Shown here: positions 42,848 to 50,909 of the stretch, piece after piece
Position numbering within the stretch: the first letter of the stretch is position 1
How the letters are laid out: every line of letters starts with the position of its first letter
From: Streptomyces nitrosporeus
Lineage (GTDB): Bacteria; Actinomycetota; Actinomycetes; Streptomycetales; Streptomycetaceae
Length of the DNA stretch: 64,000 nucleotides
Reading direction: 5' to 3'
Assembly (NCBI RefSeq): GCF_008704555.1
Contig: NZ_CP023702.1
Span: forward strand, 1,488,001-1,552,000
Position numbers and translations under genes: made by a program
Notes under the pieces: generated by a model
What the model was told of the DNA's origin: nothing
Databases searched by the model: none
What the model saw: only the letters and a program-made list of their open reading frames with translations

Positions 42848-43247
42848 GGGGCCCCCGTGGGTCGACGGCGCGACCGATGTCTTTTCTTCGGTCAACTGCC
42901 TTCGAGCATAAGCAGGTTGACGGCTCGCATCACCGCGTCGGACCGGCTCGGTTCGGGTCGGTACGGTGCCGCAGCCGTCCGGATCTCGCCGGCGGCCCCC
43001 GGCAACCCGAGTCGCACCGCTCGTCCGGCGGGCCCCGCTCCCCGGTCCCGGCGTCGATGGCGGCCGTGGCGTATCGACGGCGGCGCCGCCGCCCTCCACC
43101 ACCGGTGGCGGTCGTGGATGGCCGAAAGGACGAGTGGAGCCGCGAGCGCGGTGCGCCGATGCTGCCCAATGTGGACGACGATCAGCAGCGCTGCCCCGCC
43201 GCGGGCTCCGAAGGCTCCCGGCCGGGGCCGTGGCCGTGGCCGTGGCG
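42848..43247. other. Intergenic region without a supported gene
   Basis: The 400 bases lie upstream of the membrane protein gene and downstream of the flippase gene. A short A/T-richer stretch (about 42875-42915) could hold the promoter for the membrane protein. I see no convincing gene or repeat. Confidence 0.4.
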
Positions 43248-44597
43248 TCAGGGACGGGACGGGGCCGGGGCCGGGGTGAGCGGGCCGGCGCCGGCGGCCG
43301 GGCGGCGGCGGAGCCGGGCCACCCGGGTCCAGGTGGCCAGCGCCTTGCAGACGGAGCCGAGGCAGAGTCCCCAGGCCGCGCCCGGCACCCCGGCGAGGGC
43401 GTAACCGCCGGCCAGGAGGACGACGGCGAGCAGGGAGAAGACCACCTGGACGGCCAGGGTGGTACGCGGGTCGAGGACCCGCAGGGCGAGCAGTCCGCAG
43501 GTGCCGACGGCCATGGCGGCGTACTGGCTGCCGGTCGCCGGGAGCAGGTCCGCTGCCACCGGCCAGGTGTCGCCGAGGAGTTGACGGCCGGCCGAGCCGG
43601 GGAGCAGGGCCAGCAGGACGGCCCAGGCCGCCGCGGTCGCGGCGAGGACGGCCGCGAGGGCGGCGGCGGCGCGTACCCGGCGGCGGTCGTCGTCGAGCCG
43701 GTTCAGCAGCGGGGGGCCGAAGCTGGTGGCGGAGGTGAAGAGCACGTTGAGCGGGCCGAAGAGCGTGGTCGCGCCGCGGAGCGCGCCGACGACCAGGGGG
43801 TTGCCGACGGCGCCGAGGCCGAGGACGGAGAGCTGACCGGTCGCGTTGCCGACGCCGAACTCCACGACGAAACGGCGGCCGAGATGGCCGCGGCGCAGCA
43901 GGGCGCGCATCCGCCGCGGTGTGCCGGCCGTGCGGCGGTGCAGCAGGACGGCGGACAGCAGCAGGGCGGGCAGTGCGGAGAGACCCCAGACGAGGACCAG
44001 CCGCGCCGCCGTGGCGCCGTGGGGCTGTGCGGACAGCGCGCCCAGCGCCCCGGCCAGCCTCACCAGGTCGGCCGCCAGGGCGAGATGGGGGGTCTGGAGC
44101 GTGGAGAAGGCGTACCGCAGGGTGTCCTGGCCGAGGACCACGGGCAGCACCAGGCCGAGCATCGCCAGGGCGCGGGCCGTGTCCCCCGGGAGCAGGAGGC
44201 AGACGGCGGCGAGCGGGAGGCCGGCGGTGCCCGCGGCGAGCAGGGTGAACAGCACGGCGGACCGGCAGGCTCCGCCGAGCTCTGCCCGGCCGTCGTGCTC
44301 CGCCCCGCCGGAAAGGGCCCCTCCGGGGGCCGCCGTGGTGCCGTCCCGCGCCGTGCCACCGTCCGTGCCGCTCTCCGTCCCGGCCCGGGGCCCGGACGCG
44401 CGCCGCAGCACCAGCGGCTGCCCGGTGTAGGCGCCGCTGACGCCCAGCAGGACCGTGAAGACCAGGTAGACGGCCGAGAACCGGGCGAAGCCCTCCACGG
44501 TGGACAGCCGGGCCGCCGCCACCAGGACGAGGATGTTGGTGAGCGCGGCGACGCCCTGGTCCGCGACCGAGCAGACGATCGCGGTACGTGCCCTCAC
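43248..44597 (-). CDS. Wzx-like polysaccharide flippase
   Basis: This 449-residue protein has about twelve hydrophobic segments in the pattern of the MATE/polysaccharide-transporter group, with a Gly/Thr/Ala-rich cytoplasmic loop at about residues 68-108. It should flip lipid-linked repeat units across the membrane. GTG 44597 overlaps the stop of the chain-length gene (GTGA), so it is translationally coupled as the last gene of a three-gene operon. The family assignment rests on topology and context more than on motifs. Confidence 0.78.
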   Translation of the reverse strand: MRARTAIVCSVADQGVAALTNILVLVAAARLSTVEGFARFSAVYLVFTVLLGVSGAYTGQPLVLRRASGPRAGTESGTDGGTARDGTTAAPGGALSGGAEHDGRAELGGACRSAVLFTLLAAGTAGLPLAAVCLLLPGDTARALAMLGLVLPVVLGQDTLRYAFSTLQTPHLALAADLVRLAGALGALSAQPHGATAARLVLVWGLSALPALLLSAVLLHRRTAGTPRRMRALLRRGHLGRRFVVEFGVGNATGQLSVLGLGAVGNPLVVGALRGATTLFGPLNVLFTSATSFGPPLLNRLDDDRRRVRAAAALAAVLAATAAAWAVLLALLPGSAGRQLLGDTWPVAADLLPATGSQYAAMAVGTCGLLALRVLDPRTTLAVQVVFSLLAVVLLAGGYALAGVPGAAWGLCLGSVCKALATWTRVARLRRRPAAGAGPLTPAPAPSRP

Positions 44598-46351
44598 GGG
44601 CGGCCGGCGGGTGTGCCGAAGGGCCGGCGCAGGCCGAGGGTCTCCGAGGGGTCCCCGGTGGTCTCCGGTCCGGGCCGTCCCCCGCCCCCGCCCCCGGAGG
44701 AGTCGGCTTCCTCGGGGGAGCCCGGGGAGCGGGTGCCCGGGGAGCCGCGCCGTCTGCCCTGTTTCCTGCGGCCGTCCCGGCGGGAGCCGCCCTGTTCCCT
44801 GCTCGCCCGCCGGCGGGCGAGACGGCCGCGGGAGGGGTGGAGCAGGGCGCCGAGCACCGAGCCGCCGGAGGCGCTGATGATCTCGCGGATGCGTTCCAGG
44901 TCGTTGCGGTGCACCTCGCGGGGGTCGCAGACGACCATGACGCCCTCGACCCGGTCGACGAGCGCGACCGCGTCCGCGTACGAGAGCACGGGCGGGGCCA
45001 GCACGATCACGACGGCCCCCGGCCGGTCGCCCTCGGCGAGGATACGGCCGACCGCCGCCGAGGTCAGTGCCCGGGGGACGTTGTCCACCGGGCGTCCGGC
45101 GACCAGTATGAACGCCCCGGCCCCCGGGACGTCCACGTCGGCCCGGCTGCCCGAGGGCCAGTTGCCGTCCTCCTCGCCCGAGGCGGCCCAGCGCGGCCTG
45201 GCGTCACGCGCGGCCGGACCCAGCTGCCCGGCGAGCGAGGGCGTGCGCAGGTCGGCCTCGACGAGCAGGACCTCGCGGCCCATCTCGGCGAACGCGGCGG
45301 CCAGGTTCGCGGCGGCGGCCGAGGCCGCCGCGTTGTCGCCGCGCGGTGCGGTGACCAGCAGACGGCGGGCGCGGGCGAACGCCGGGTCGTAGGCGAGCCG
45401 GAAGGCGACCGCCCGGTACTCCTCGGCGAGCCTGCTGCCGCCGCGTCCGATGGCGAGCAGGCCGCCCGCCGCGCCCCGTTCCCTCGGCAGGGTGCCGAGC
45501 AGCGGGGCGCCCAGGGAGCGTACGAGCTCGCGGGTGGAGCGCACGGCCGGGTCGAAGACCAGCCGGACCCAGGACAGCAGCAGCCCCAGCGCGAGGCCCA
45601 CCACACCGCCCAGGGCCAGCAGCATCGGCAGGCCCGCGCCGGTGGGGGCGGTGGGGGCGACCGGTTTCTTGTTGAGGTAGCCGGGGGTGGTGTCCAGGGC
45701 ACCCAGCTCGACGATCTTCCGGTTGAGTTCGGAGATGGCGACGACGAGGTTGGCGCGGGCGTTGTCGGTGTCGTCGGCCTGGCCCCCGCCGGACCGCTCC
45801 AGCTGGTCGCGCTGTTCGACGAGGGGTTTCATCTGGGCGCGGTAGCCGTCCGCCATGTTCTCGATGCTGTCCTCGGTGCGCTGCCTGCGGATCTTCAGGT
45901 AGGCGTCCGCCAGCGCGGTGGCCCTGGACTGCGCCAGTCGCGGGGTGAGGTCGGTGTAGGCGAAGCGCAGGGTGAGGGTGTTCGGCGGGTTGGTGACCTG
46001 GAGGCCGCGCAGCAGTTCCCGCGCCTCGACCGTGTCGCCCTTCTCCGCGAGGGTGCGGGCGGCCAGGGTGCCGACCGTGTCACTGACGGCGGTCTGGCGT
46101 TCGGAGCCGATGTTGATGCCCTTGTCGGCGGACGCGCCGGTGGCGAAGGGGTCGGCGGTCGCGGACCTGACCTGTACCTCTCCGGTGGAGGTGTAGGTGT
46201 CCTCGCCGCTCAGGGCGAGGACGGCGCCGCCCAGCAGGCCCAGGACGACCCCGGTGACGAGCAGCGCCCGGTAGCGCAGCAGCTGGCGGAACTGGTCGCG
46301 CAGCAGCGCCGGTTCGTCCTGCTCGTCCAGTGTGCGGATCGGATGTGTCAT
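44594..46351 (-). CDS. Wzz/BY-kinase-like chain-length protein with degenerate ATP site
   Basis: This 585-residue protein starts at ATG 46351 (ATGA overlap with the GT4 gene). Residues 15-280 are a Wzz-type chain-length domain: a membrane span near 28-48, a periplasmic helical region (FAYTDLTPRLAQSRATALAD, AQMKPLVEQRDQLE), a PT-rich segment and a second span near 240-260. Residues 280-500 have the bacterial tyrosine-kinase fold: EEYRAVAFRLAYD, then VTAPRGDNAAASAAAANLAA where Walker A should be, and VLLVEADLRTPSL (Walker A'). The Walker A lysine is absent, and the C-terminus is Arg/Gly/Ser-rich without a Tyr cluster. It probably regulates chain length without kinase activity. Confidence 0.85.
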   Translation of the reverse strand: MTHPIRTLDEQDEPALLRDQFRQLLRYRALLVTGVVLGLLGGAVLALSGEDTYTSTGEVQVRSATADPFATGASADKGINIGSERQTAVSDTVGTLAARTLAEKGDTVEARELLRGLQVTNPPNTLTLRFAYTDLTPRLAQSRATALADAYLKIRRQRTEDSIENMADGYRAQMKPLVEQRDQLERSGGGQADDTDNARANLVVAISELNRKIVELGALDTTPGYLNKKPVAPTAPTGAGLPMLLALGGVVGLALGLLLSWVRLVFDPAVRSTRELVRSLGAPLLGTLPRERGAAGGLLAIGRGGSRLAEEYRAVAFRLAYDPAFARARRLLVTAPRGDNAAASAAAANLAAAFAEMGREVLLVEADLRTPSLAGQLGPAARDARPRWAASGEEDGNWPSGSRADVDVPGAGAFILVAGRPVDNVPRALTSAAVGRILAEGDRPGAVVIVLAPPVLSYADAVALVDRVEGVMVVCDPREVHRNDLERIREIISASGGSVLGALLHPSRGRLARRRASREQGGSRRDGRRKQGRRRGSPGTRSPGSPEEADSSGGGGGGRPGPETTGDPSETLGLRRPFGTPAGRP

Positions 46352-47718
46352 TGCCCGGTTCCCCCTTGTGCGTCCCCTGGCCGGACGCTCGCGTCCCGGT
46401 GTGCGGTGGTGGGCGGTGCGTCCCCGAGGGCTTCGGCGAGCAGGGCGTCGAACCGGGCCAGGCCCGCCTCCCGGCTCAGGTGCTCCGCGACGTACCGGGG
46501 GCCGTGCGCGCCCAGCGCGTCGGCGGCGGCCGGGTCGTCGGCCAGCGCGCGTACGGCGGCCAGCAGCGCGGCCGGGTCCTCCGGGGCGACGAGGACGCCG
46601 GCCCCGGCGCGGCGCACCTCGTCGGCGGTGCCGCCCTGCCCGGCGACGGAGGCGACGACGGGGCGGCCGGAGGTGAAGTACGAGGTGAGTTTGGAGGGGA
46701 CGCTCATGTCGAGCACCGAGGCCCGCTGGGTCACCGCGAGGACGTCGGCGGCGGCCAGTACGTCGGTGAACTCGCCGGCCCCGGCGGGCGGCAGGAAATC
46801 GACGTTGGCCAGTCCCCGGGCGCTCTCGCCGAGCGCGGCCCGCTGGTTGCCGTCGCCCATCAGGACGACCCGGATGCCGGGGTCGAGCCGGGCCGCCGCC
46901 ACCAGGACGTCGAGCCCCTGTTTCAGGCCCATGTTGCCCGAGTGCAGCACCACGGGGGTGCCCTCGTCCCAGCCGAGGCGGGCCCTGGTCGCCGCACGGT
47001 CGGCCGTGGGCCCCTGCACATGGGTCCAGTTGGGGACGGTGCGGATGCGTCCGGGGTCCACGCCGAGCGCCTTCACCCCGGGGACGAAGCTCTCGTGGAT
47101 GACGCCGACGAGGGCGGCCCCGCGCAGTGCGTACCGTTCGGCCGCCGCGGCCGCGGACGCCGCGCGGCCGCCGCCCCGGATGCCGCTCTGCGCGGCGGCG
47201 GCACCCATCAGGTCCTGGACGACGGGGATGTGCGGGACCCGGTGGCGGCGGGCGATCCGGGCGGCCAGCACGCCTCCGGCCAGGCTGGGCATCTGGGAGA
47301 CCACCGCGTCGGGGCGGCCGGGCAGCGGGGCGACGGTGCCGTGGGCCAGCACGGACGCCTCGAACAGGGCGCGCCGCAGGGCGCTCTGCCGGGACGGGAC
47401 GTAATGCCGCAGCCGCAGGACGTCCACCCCCTGCCGGGTCTCCCGGCGCCGCCACGCTCCCCGGTACGCCTCGTCGACCCGCCAGGCCGGGTAGTGCGGC
47501 ATGCCCGCGAGGACCCGGGTCGCGGCTCCCGAGGCCGCCCAGTGCTCGGCGAGCTGGGTGGCGTACGGGCCGATGCCCGTCACCTCGGGCGCGTAGTTCG
47601 TGGAGACCACCAGGATGCTGCGGTCCGCGAACGGCTTTTCTCCGCGCGGCCCGTCCTCCCCCGGCCGGCTCTCCCCCGGTCCGCTCCCGCGTGGTCTGTG
47701 GTGCTCGGCTTCGGACAT
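46348..47718 (-). CDS. Glycosyltransferase family 4 (WbuB-like)
   Basis: This 456-residue enzyme starts at ATG 47718 with about 30 polar residues before the conserved ILVVSTNYAPEVTGIGPYAT. The second half has VVLHSGNMGLKQGLDVLVAA, RVVLMGDGNQRAAL, DFLPPAGAGEFTDVLAAADV and SVPSKLTSYFTSGRPVVASV. This matches WbuB-type N-acetylaminosugar transferases and relatives. It heads a minus-strand operon with the Wzz-like and flippase genes. The acceptor and donor sugars cannot be read from the sequence. Confidence 0.92.
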   Translation of the reverse strand: MSEAEHHRPRGSGPGESRPGEDGPRGEKPFADRSILVVSTNYAPEVTGIGPYATQLAEHWAASGAATRVLAGMPHYPAWRVDEAYRGAWRRRETRQGVDVLRLRHYVPSRQSALRRALFEASVLAHGTVAPLPGRPDAVVSQMPSLAGGVLAARIARRHRVPHIPVVQDLMGAAAAQSGIRGGGRAASAAAAAERYALRGAALVGVIHESFVPGVKALGVDPGRIRTVPNWTHVQGPTADRAATRARLGWDEGTPVVLHSGNMGLKQGLDVLVAAARLDPGIRVVLMGDGNQRAALGESARGLANVDFLPPAGAGEFTDVLAAADVLAVTQRASVLDMSVPSKLTSYFTSGRPVVASVAGQGGTADEVRRAGAGVLVAPEDPAALLAAVRALADDPAAADALGAHGPRYVAEHLSREAGLARFDALLAEALGDAPPTTAHRDASVRPGDAQGGTGQ

Positions 47719-47836
47719 CGGACGATCGCCTTCCCCCCCGGTCGGCCAGTCCCCCGAGCTTATCCGTTCACACGATGAGCAAGTGTTCTCCACAGTAAGG
47801 TCGTTGAATCAGTTCCACCGTGGGGGGAGAGAACGG

Positions 47837-48289
47837 ATGGTGCAGCACCGAGTCGGTTACGCCCCAGGGGTGTACGACCTGTTCCACGTCGGCCACCTGA
47901 ACATCCTGCGGCACGCCCGGAGCCAGTGCGACTACCTGGTGGCCGGGGTCGTTTCGGACGAGATGGCGGCACTGGCCAAGGGTCACAGGCCGGTGATCCC
48001 GCTGCGGGAGCGCCTGGAGATCGTGCGCAGTGTGCGCTTCGTCGACGCGGCGTTCGTGGAGACCGTCCCGGACAAGGTCGAGACCTGGCAGCAGGTCCGC
48101 TTCGACGTCCTGTTCAAGGGGGACGACTGGCGGGGCACGGAGAAGGGGGAGCGGCTGGAGCGCGACTTCGCCGAGGTCGGCGTGGAGATCGTCTACTTCC
48201 CGTACACCGTGCACACGTCCAGCACCCAGTTGCGCCGGGCGCTGGACGTGCTGGTCAGCCCGCCGCCCGGAGCGCTTTCAGCTCCCTGA
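47837..48289 (+). CDS. Cytidylyltransferase (glycerol-3-phosphate cytidylyltransferase type)
   Basis: This 150-residue nucleotidyltransferase starts at ATG 47837 behind GGGGGGAGAG. It has the family marks GYAPGVYDLFHVGHLNIL (HxGH, here HVGH), FKGDDWRGTEKG and HTSSTQLRRAL (the ISSTxIR-type motif near the end). Such enzymes make CDP-activated alcohols or nucleotide-activated sugars. The gene faces a CDP-alcohol phosphotransferase gene with a 35-base tail-to-tail overlap, suggesting that it makes the CDP-alcohol used there. Glycerol is the simplest guess for the substrate. Confidence 0.88.
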   Translation: MVQHRVGYAPGVYDLFHVGHLNILRHARSQCDYLVAGVVSDEMAALAKGHRPVIPLRERLEIVRSVRFVDAAFVETVPDKVETWQQVRFDVLFKGDDWRGTEKGERLERDFAEVGVEIVYFPYTVHTSSTQLRRALDVLVSPPPGALSAP

Positions 48290-48995
48290 ACCACTTGGCC
48301 AGGAACGCCACCAGGAACAGGGCGTGGACGGCGGCCAGCAGCGCGTACCCGGCGCGGAAGACCCCGGGTGCGCCGAGCAGCAGGAAGACCAGGCAGAACA
48401 CGCCGTAGTCGGCGGGCAGGAGGAGCACGGCCCGCACCCTGGACACGGGGGCCGCCCCGGCCGCCTCCGCGCCGGGGGCCGGGGGCCGGGCGGCGGCCTT
48501 GCCGAGCTGTTCGCGCAGCAGGCCCGCGCAGAAGGTGAGCACCGCGACGAACAGGAAGCCGAGCGGCAGCAACAGCCAGGTCTCGGAGGGAAGTTCGCCG
48601 AACCGGTGGAACGACAGCAGTACGGCGGTGTGCACCAGGATCATCTTCGCGCAGTCCACCACATGGTCCAGCCACTCGCCGTCCGGTCCGCCCCGGCCGG
48701 TCAGCCGGGCCAGCTGCCCGTCGGCCGAGTCGAAGGCGAACCCCACGGCGAGTCCCGCGTACACCAGGACCCCGAGCCGCCAGGACGGCCGCTCCAGGGC
48801 CACCGCGGCCAGCGCGGAGAAGGTGAAGGCGGCGCTGACCAACGTCACTTGATTGGGCGTCAGTTTCGCCCGGTAGGCGCCTGCGGCCAGCAGCCGTCCG
48901 GCCGGGCGGTTGACGTACCGCGAGTAGAGCGACACGCCCTTGGACGACTTCTGTGCGCCGCGCAGTTCGCGCAGCACCGTACCCGTGTTTCCCAT
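48255..48995 (-). CDS. CDP-alcohol phosphatidyltransferase family protein
   Basis: This 246-residue membrane enzyme has the complete CDP-alcohol signature: FDSADGQLARLTGRGGPDGE followed by WLDHVVD, giving the four metal-binding Asp. Five to six hydrophobic spans surround it. The family exchanges CMP of a CDP-linked donor for an alcohol. Next to the cytidylyltransferase and the end of the polysaccharide locus, it may make a phosphodiester-linked lipid or polyol. ATG 48995 is the only good start. It overlaps the 3' end of the convergent gene by 35 bases. Confidence 0.9.
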   Translation of the reverse strand: MGNTGTVLRELRGAQKSSKGVSLYSRYVNRPAGRLLAAGAYRAKLTPNQVTLVSAAFTFSALAAVALERPSWRLGVLVYAGLAVGFAFDSADGQLARLTGRGGPDGEWLDHVVDCAKMILVHTAVLLSFHRFGELPSETWLLLPLGFLFVAVLTFCAGLLREQLGKAAARPPAPGAEAAGAAPVSRVRAVLLLPADYGVFCLVFLLLGAPGVFRAGYALLAAVHALFLVAFLAKWFRELKALRAAG

Positions 48996-49162
48996 ACGCC
49001 CCCCAGCGCCCGGTCCGGCAACCGCTGCATCATGGCAGACGCGGGGGCCGGCGCGGTCGCGGTCCGCGCATTACCCGGCGGGTAATCGACGCCCCGCGGG
49101 CCCTGCGACAGGCTGTGTCCACCGCCGCGGAACACCGCGGCACCGACGGGAGGGACAGCATC

Positions 49163-49531
49163 ATGACCGTTCACCAGGACGCCGTCGACCGGTACTTCGC
49201 CGCCTGGAACGCGGCCGGTCCTAAGGAGCTGGAGAAGGCGGTGGCGGCCGCGTTCACCGAGGACGCCACCTACACCGACCCGCTGGCCGACGTGCGCGGT
49301 CACGACGGGCTGGCCGCGGCGATCAGCGGGGCGCAGGGGCAGTTCCCGGGCTTCGGGTTCGTCCTGACCGGGACGCCCGACGCCCACCACCGGCTGGTCC
49401 GCTTCACCTGGGACCTGGTCTCCCGGGCGGACGGGTCGGCGCCCGCCGCCGGGTTCGACGTGATCACTCTGGCCGAGGACGGCCGGATCAGCTCGGTCAG
49501 CGGTTTCCTGGACCGGCTGCCCGGGGCGTAG
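49163..49531 (+). CDS. SnoaL-like / NTF2-fold protein
   Basis: This 122-residue protein starts at ATG 49163 with GGGAGGG ahead. Its sequence (VDRYFAAWNAAGPKELEKAV, AAFTEDATYTDPLADVRGHD, GFDVITLAEDGRISSVSGFL) matches the SnoaL-like polyketide cyclase / nuclear transport factor 2 fold. Members include isomerases, cyclases and many proteins without known activity. It stands alone between convergent genes, so context gives no substrate. Confidence 0.85.
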   Translation: MTVHQDAVDRYFAAWNAAGPKELEKAVAAAFTEDATYTDPLADVRGHDGLAAAISGAQGQFPGFGFVLTGTPDAHHRLVRFTWDLVSRADGSAPAAGFDVITLAEDGRISSVSGFLDRLPGA

Positions 49532-49540
49532 CGGCGCCCT

Positions 49541-49936
49541 TCAGTCCTGGCCGGCGCCGGGGCCCCGGTCCGGGGCGGGGTCCGGGGCCCGCTCGGTGAG
49601 CTGTTTGTCGAGGTCGTCGACAAGGAGTTCACCGTGTTCGATCTGCCCGGTGCGGTAGGCGGACCGGGCCGACAGGTGGGAGGCCACCGGGCCGGTCATC
49701 AGCTGGAAGAAGCCGATGAGGGCCAGCGTCGCCAGGTCCATGCCGCTGCGCAGCCGCAGGGCGACCCCCGCCAGCACCAGCAGCAGTCCCAGCGTCTGGG
49801 GTTTGGTCGCGGCGTGGCTCCGCGAGAGGACGTCGGGCAGCAGGAGCATGCCGACCACCCCCAGCAGGCAGATCGCCGCGCCGAAGAGGACCAGGGCGGC
49901 GCCGAGGGTGTCGGTGATCTGTACCCAGACGGTCAT
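49541..49936 (-). CDS. mrpG: Mrp antiporter subunit G
   Basis: This 131-residue protein has three membrane spans and the MnhG/MrpG blocks AICLLGVVGMLLLPDVLSRS, HAATKPQTLGLLL and FFQLMTGPVASHLSARSAYR. It is the last gene of the operon; its start overlaps the mrpF stop. All subunits together form a proton-driven sodium exporter important in pH and salt tolerance. The polar C-terminal tail (about 30 residues) is Asp/Pro-rich. Confidence 0.93.
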   Translation of the reverse strand: MTVWVQITDTLGAALVLFGAAICLLGVVGMLLLPDVLSRSHAATKPQTLGLLLVLAGVALRLRSGMDLATLALIGFFQLMTGPVASHLSARSAYRTGQIEHGELLVDDLDKQLTERAPDPAPDRGPGAGQD

Positions 49937-50277
49937 CGCGGGCCCTCCTCGGCTGCGGGGCCGCCTGTGGGACGGTCGGGGGCGTGCCGGGCGGGCGGGC
50001 GGTCGCGTACGGCGATGAAGCGGGCGATGCCGACGGAACCGGTGAAGCCGAGGAAGGCCAGCACCAGCATGATCGGGAAGTAGAACGGGTCGCGTTCGAC
50101 CGCCGACTTGGCGCCGAGCCCGGCGATGATCAGGGCGGCCAGGACGTCCAGCGAGATGGCCCGGTCCAGCATGGAGGGGCCGCGCCAGATCCGGTAGAGG
50201 AGCAGGACCCCCGCGACGAGGATGACCACGACGGCGGCGACCAGCAGGACCCGGTCCGCGGTGTCCGGTGCGCTCAT
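49933..50277 (-). CDS. mrpF: Mrp antiporter subunit F
   Basis: This 114-residue protein has three membrane spans with YRIWRGPSMLDRAISLDVLA, the diagnostic MrpF block, then LIIAGLGAKSAVERD. The polar C-terminal 25 residues are Pro/Gly-rich. It has four-base overlaps with both neighbours. Confidence 0.93.
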   Translation of the reverse strand: MSAPDTADRVLLVAAVVVILVAGVLLLYRIWRGPSMLDRAISLDVLAALIIAGLGAKSAVERDPFYFPIMLVLAFLGFTGSVGIARFIAVRDRPPARHAPDRPTGGPAAEEGPR

Positions 50278-50909
50278 GCCCCGTGCCCCCCGTCCCCGGT
50301 GCGCCGCTGTTGCGGCGGGGGCTCCGCGACCCGTTCGATCTCGTCGCGGGTGCCGAACGCCCGTACCGTCAGCCGCTCCAGGCGCCAGACGGAGCGCCGC
50401 GCGGCCTCCAGCGCGGCCGGCCGGTCGGCGTCCAGCACGTGCAGGAAGAGCGTGGCGGTGGCCCGGCGCACCTCGATGACCGAACCGCCCGGCACGTTGG
50501 ACACGGTCACGGCGGTGGCGGCGAGCATCAGGTCACCGCGGCAGCGCAGCGGTACGCCGATGACGGCGGGCCGGTGGGGGTGGCCGGAGAAGATCTGCCG
50601 GGTGACCTGCACCCCGGAGGTGTACATGTCGTAGAGCAGGTAGCCGGCGAGGACGAGGATGCCCCAGGGGTGGAGCCGCAGTCCGAGATCGACCTTCGGC
50701 AGCGGGAAGGCCAGGCAGACCACGGTCGCGACGACGGCACCGGTGATGACGTTGGCCCAGGTCAAGGTGGACCAGAGGAGCACCCAGATCAGGGTGAGCC
50801 AGGCGATCAGCGGGAGGTCGAGCACCCGTTGCCGGCGCCCGCCGGCCAGCGCCGCGCTGAAGGGCGGCAGTTCGGGGTCGCGGCGGGACAGGGTGATCAG
50901 GCGTTTCAC
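50274..50909 (-). CDS. mrpE: Mrp antiporter subunit E
   Basis: This 211-residue subunit has two or three membrane spans early (LPLIAWLTLIWVLLWSTLTW, ANVITGAVVATVVCLAF), then the typical DMYTSGVQVTRQIFSG and a cytoplasmic domain with VIGVPLRCRGDLMLAATAVT and VPGGSVIEV. It is somewhat longer than the usual 160 residues because of an N-terminal polar segment and a C-terminal tail. ATGA-type overlaps on both sides show coupled translation. Confidence 0.92.
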   Translation of the reverse strand: MKRLITLSRRDPELPPFSAALAGGRRQRVLDLPLIAWLTLIWVLLWSTLTWANVITGAVVATVVCLAFPLPKVDLGLRLHPWGILVLAGYLLYDMYTSGVQVTRQIFSGHPHRPAVIGVPLRCRGDLMLAATAVTVSNVPGGSVIEVRRATATLFLHVLDADRPAALEAARRSVWRLERLTVRAFGTRDEIERVAEPPPQQRRTGDGGHGA

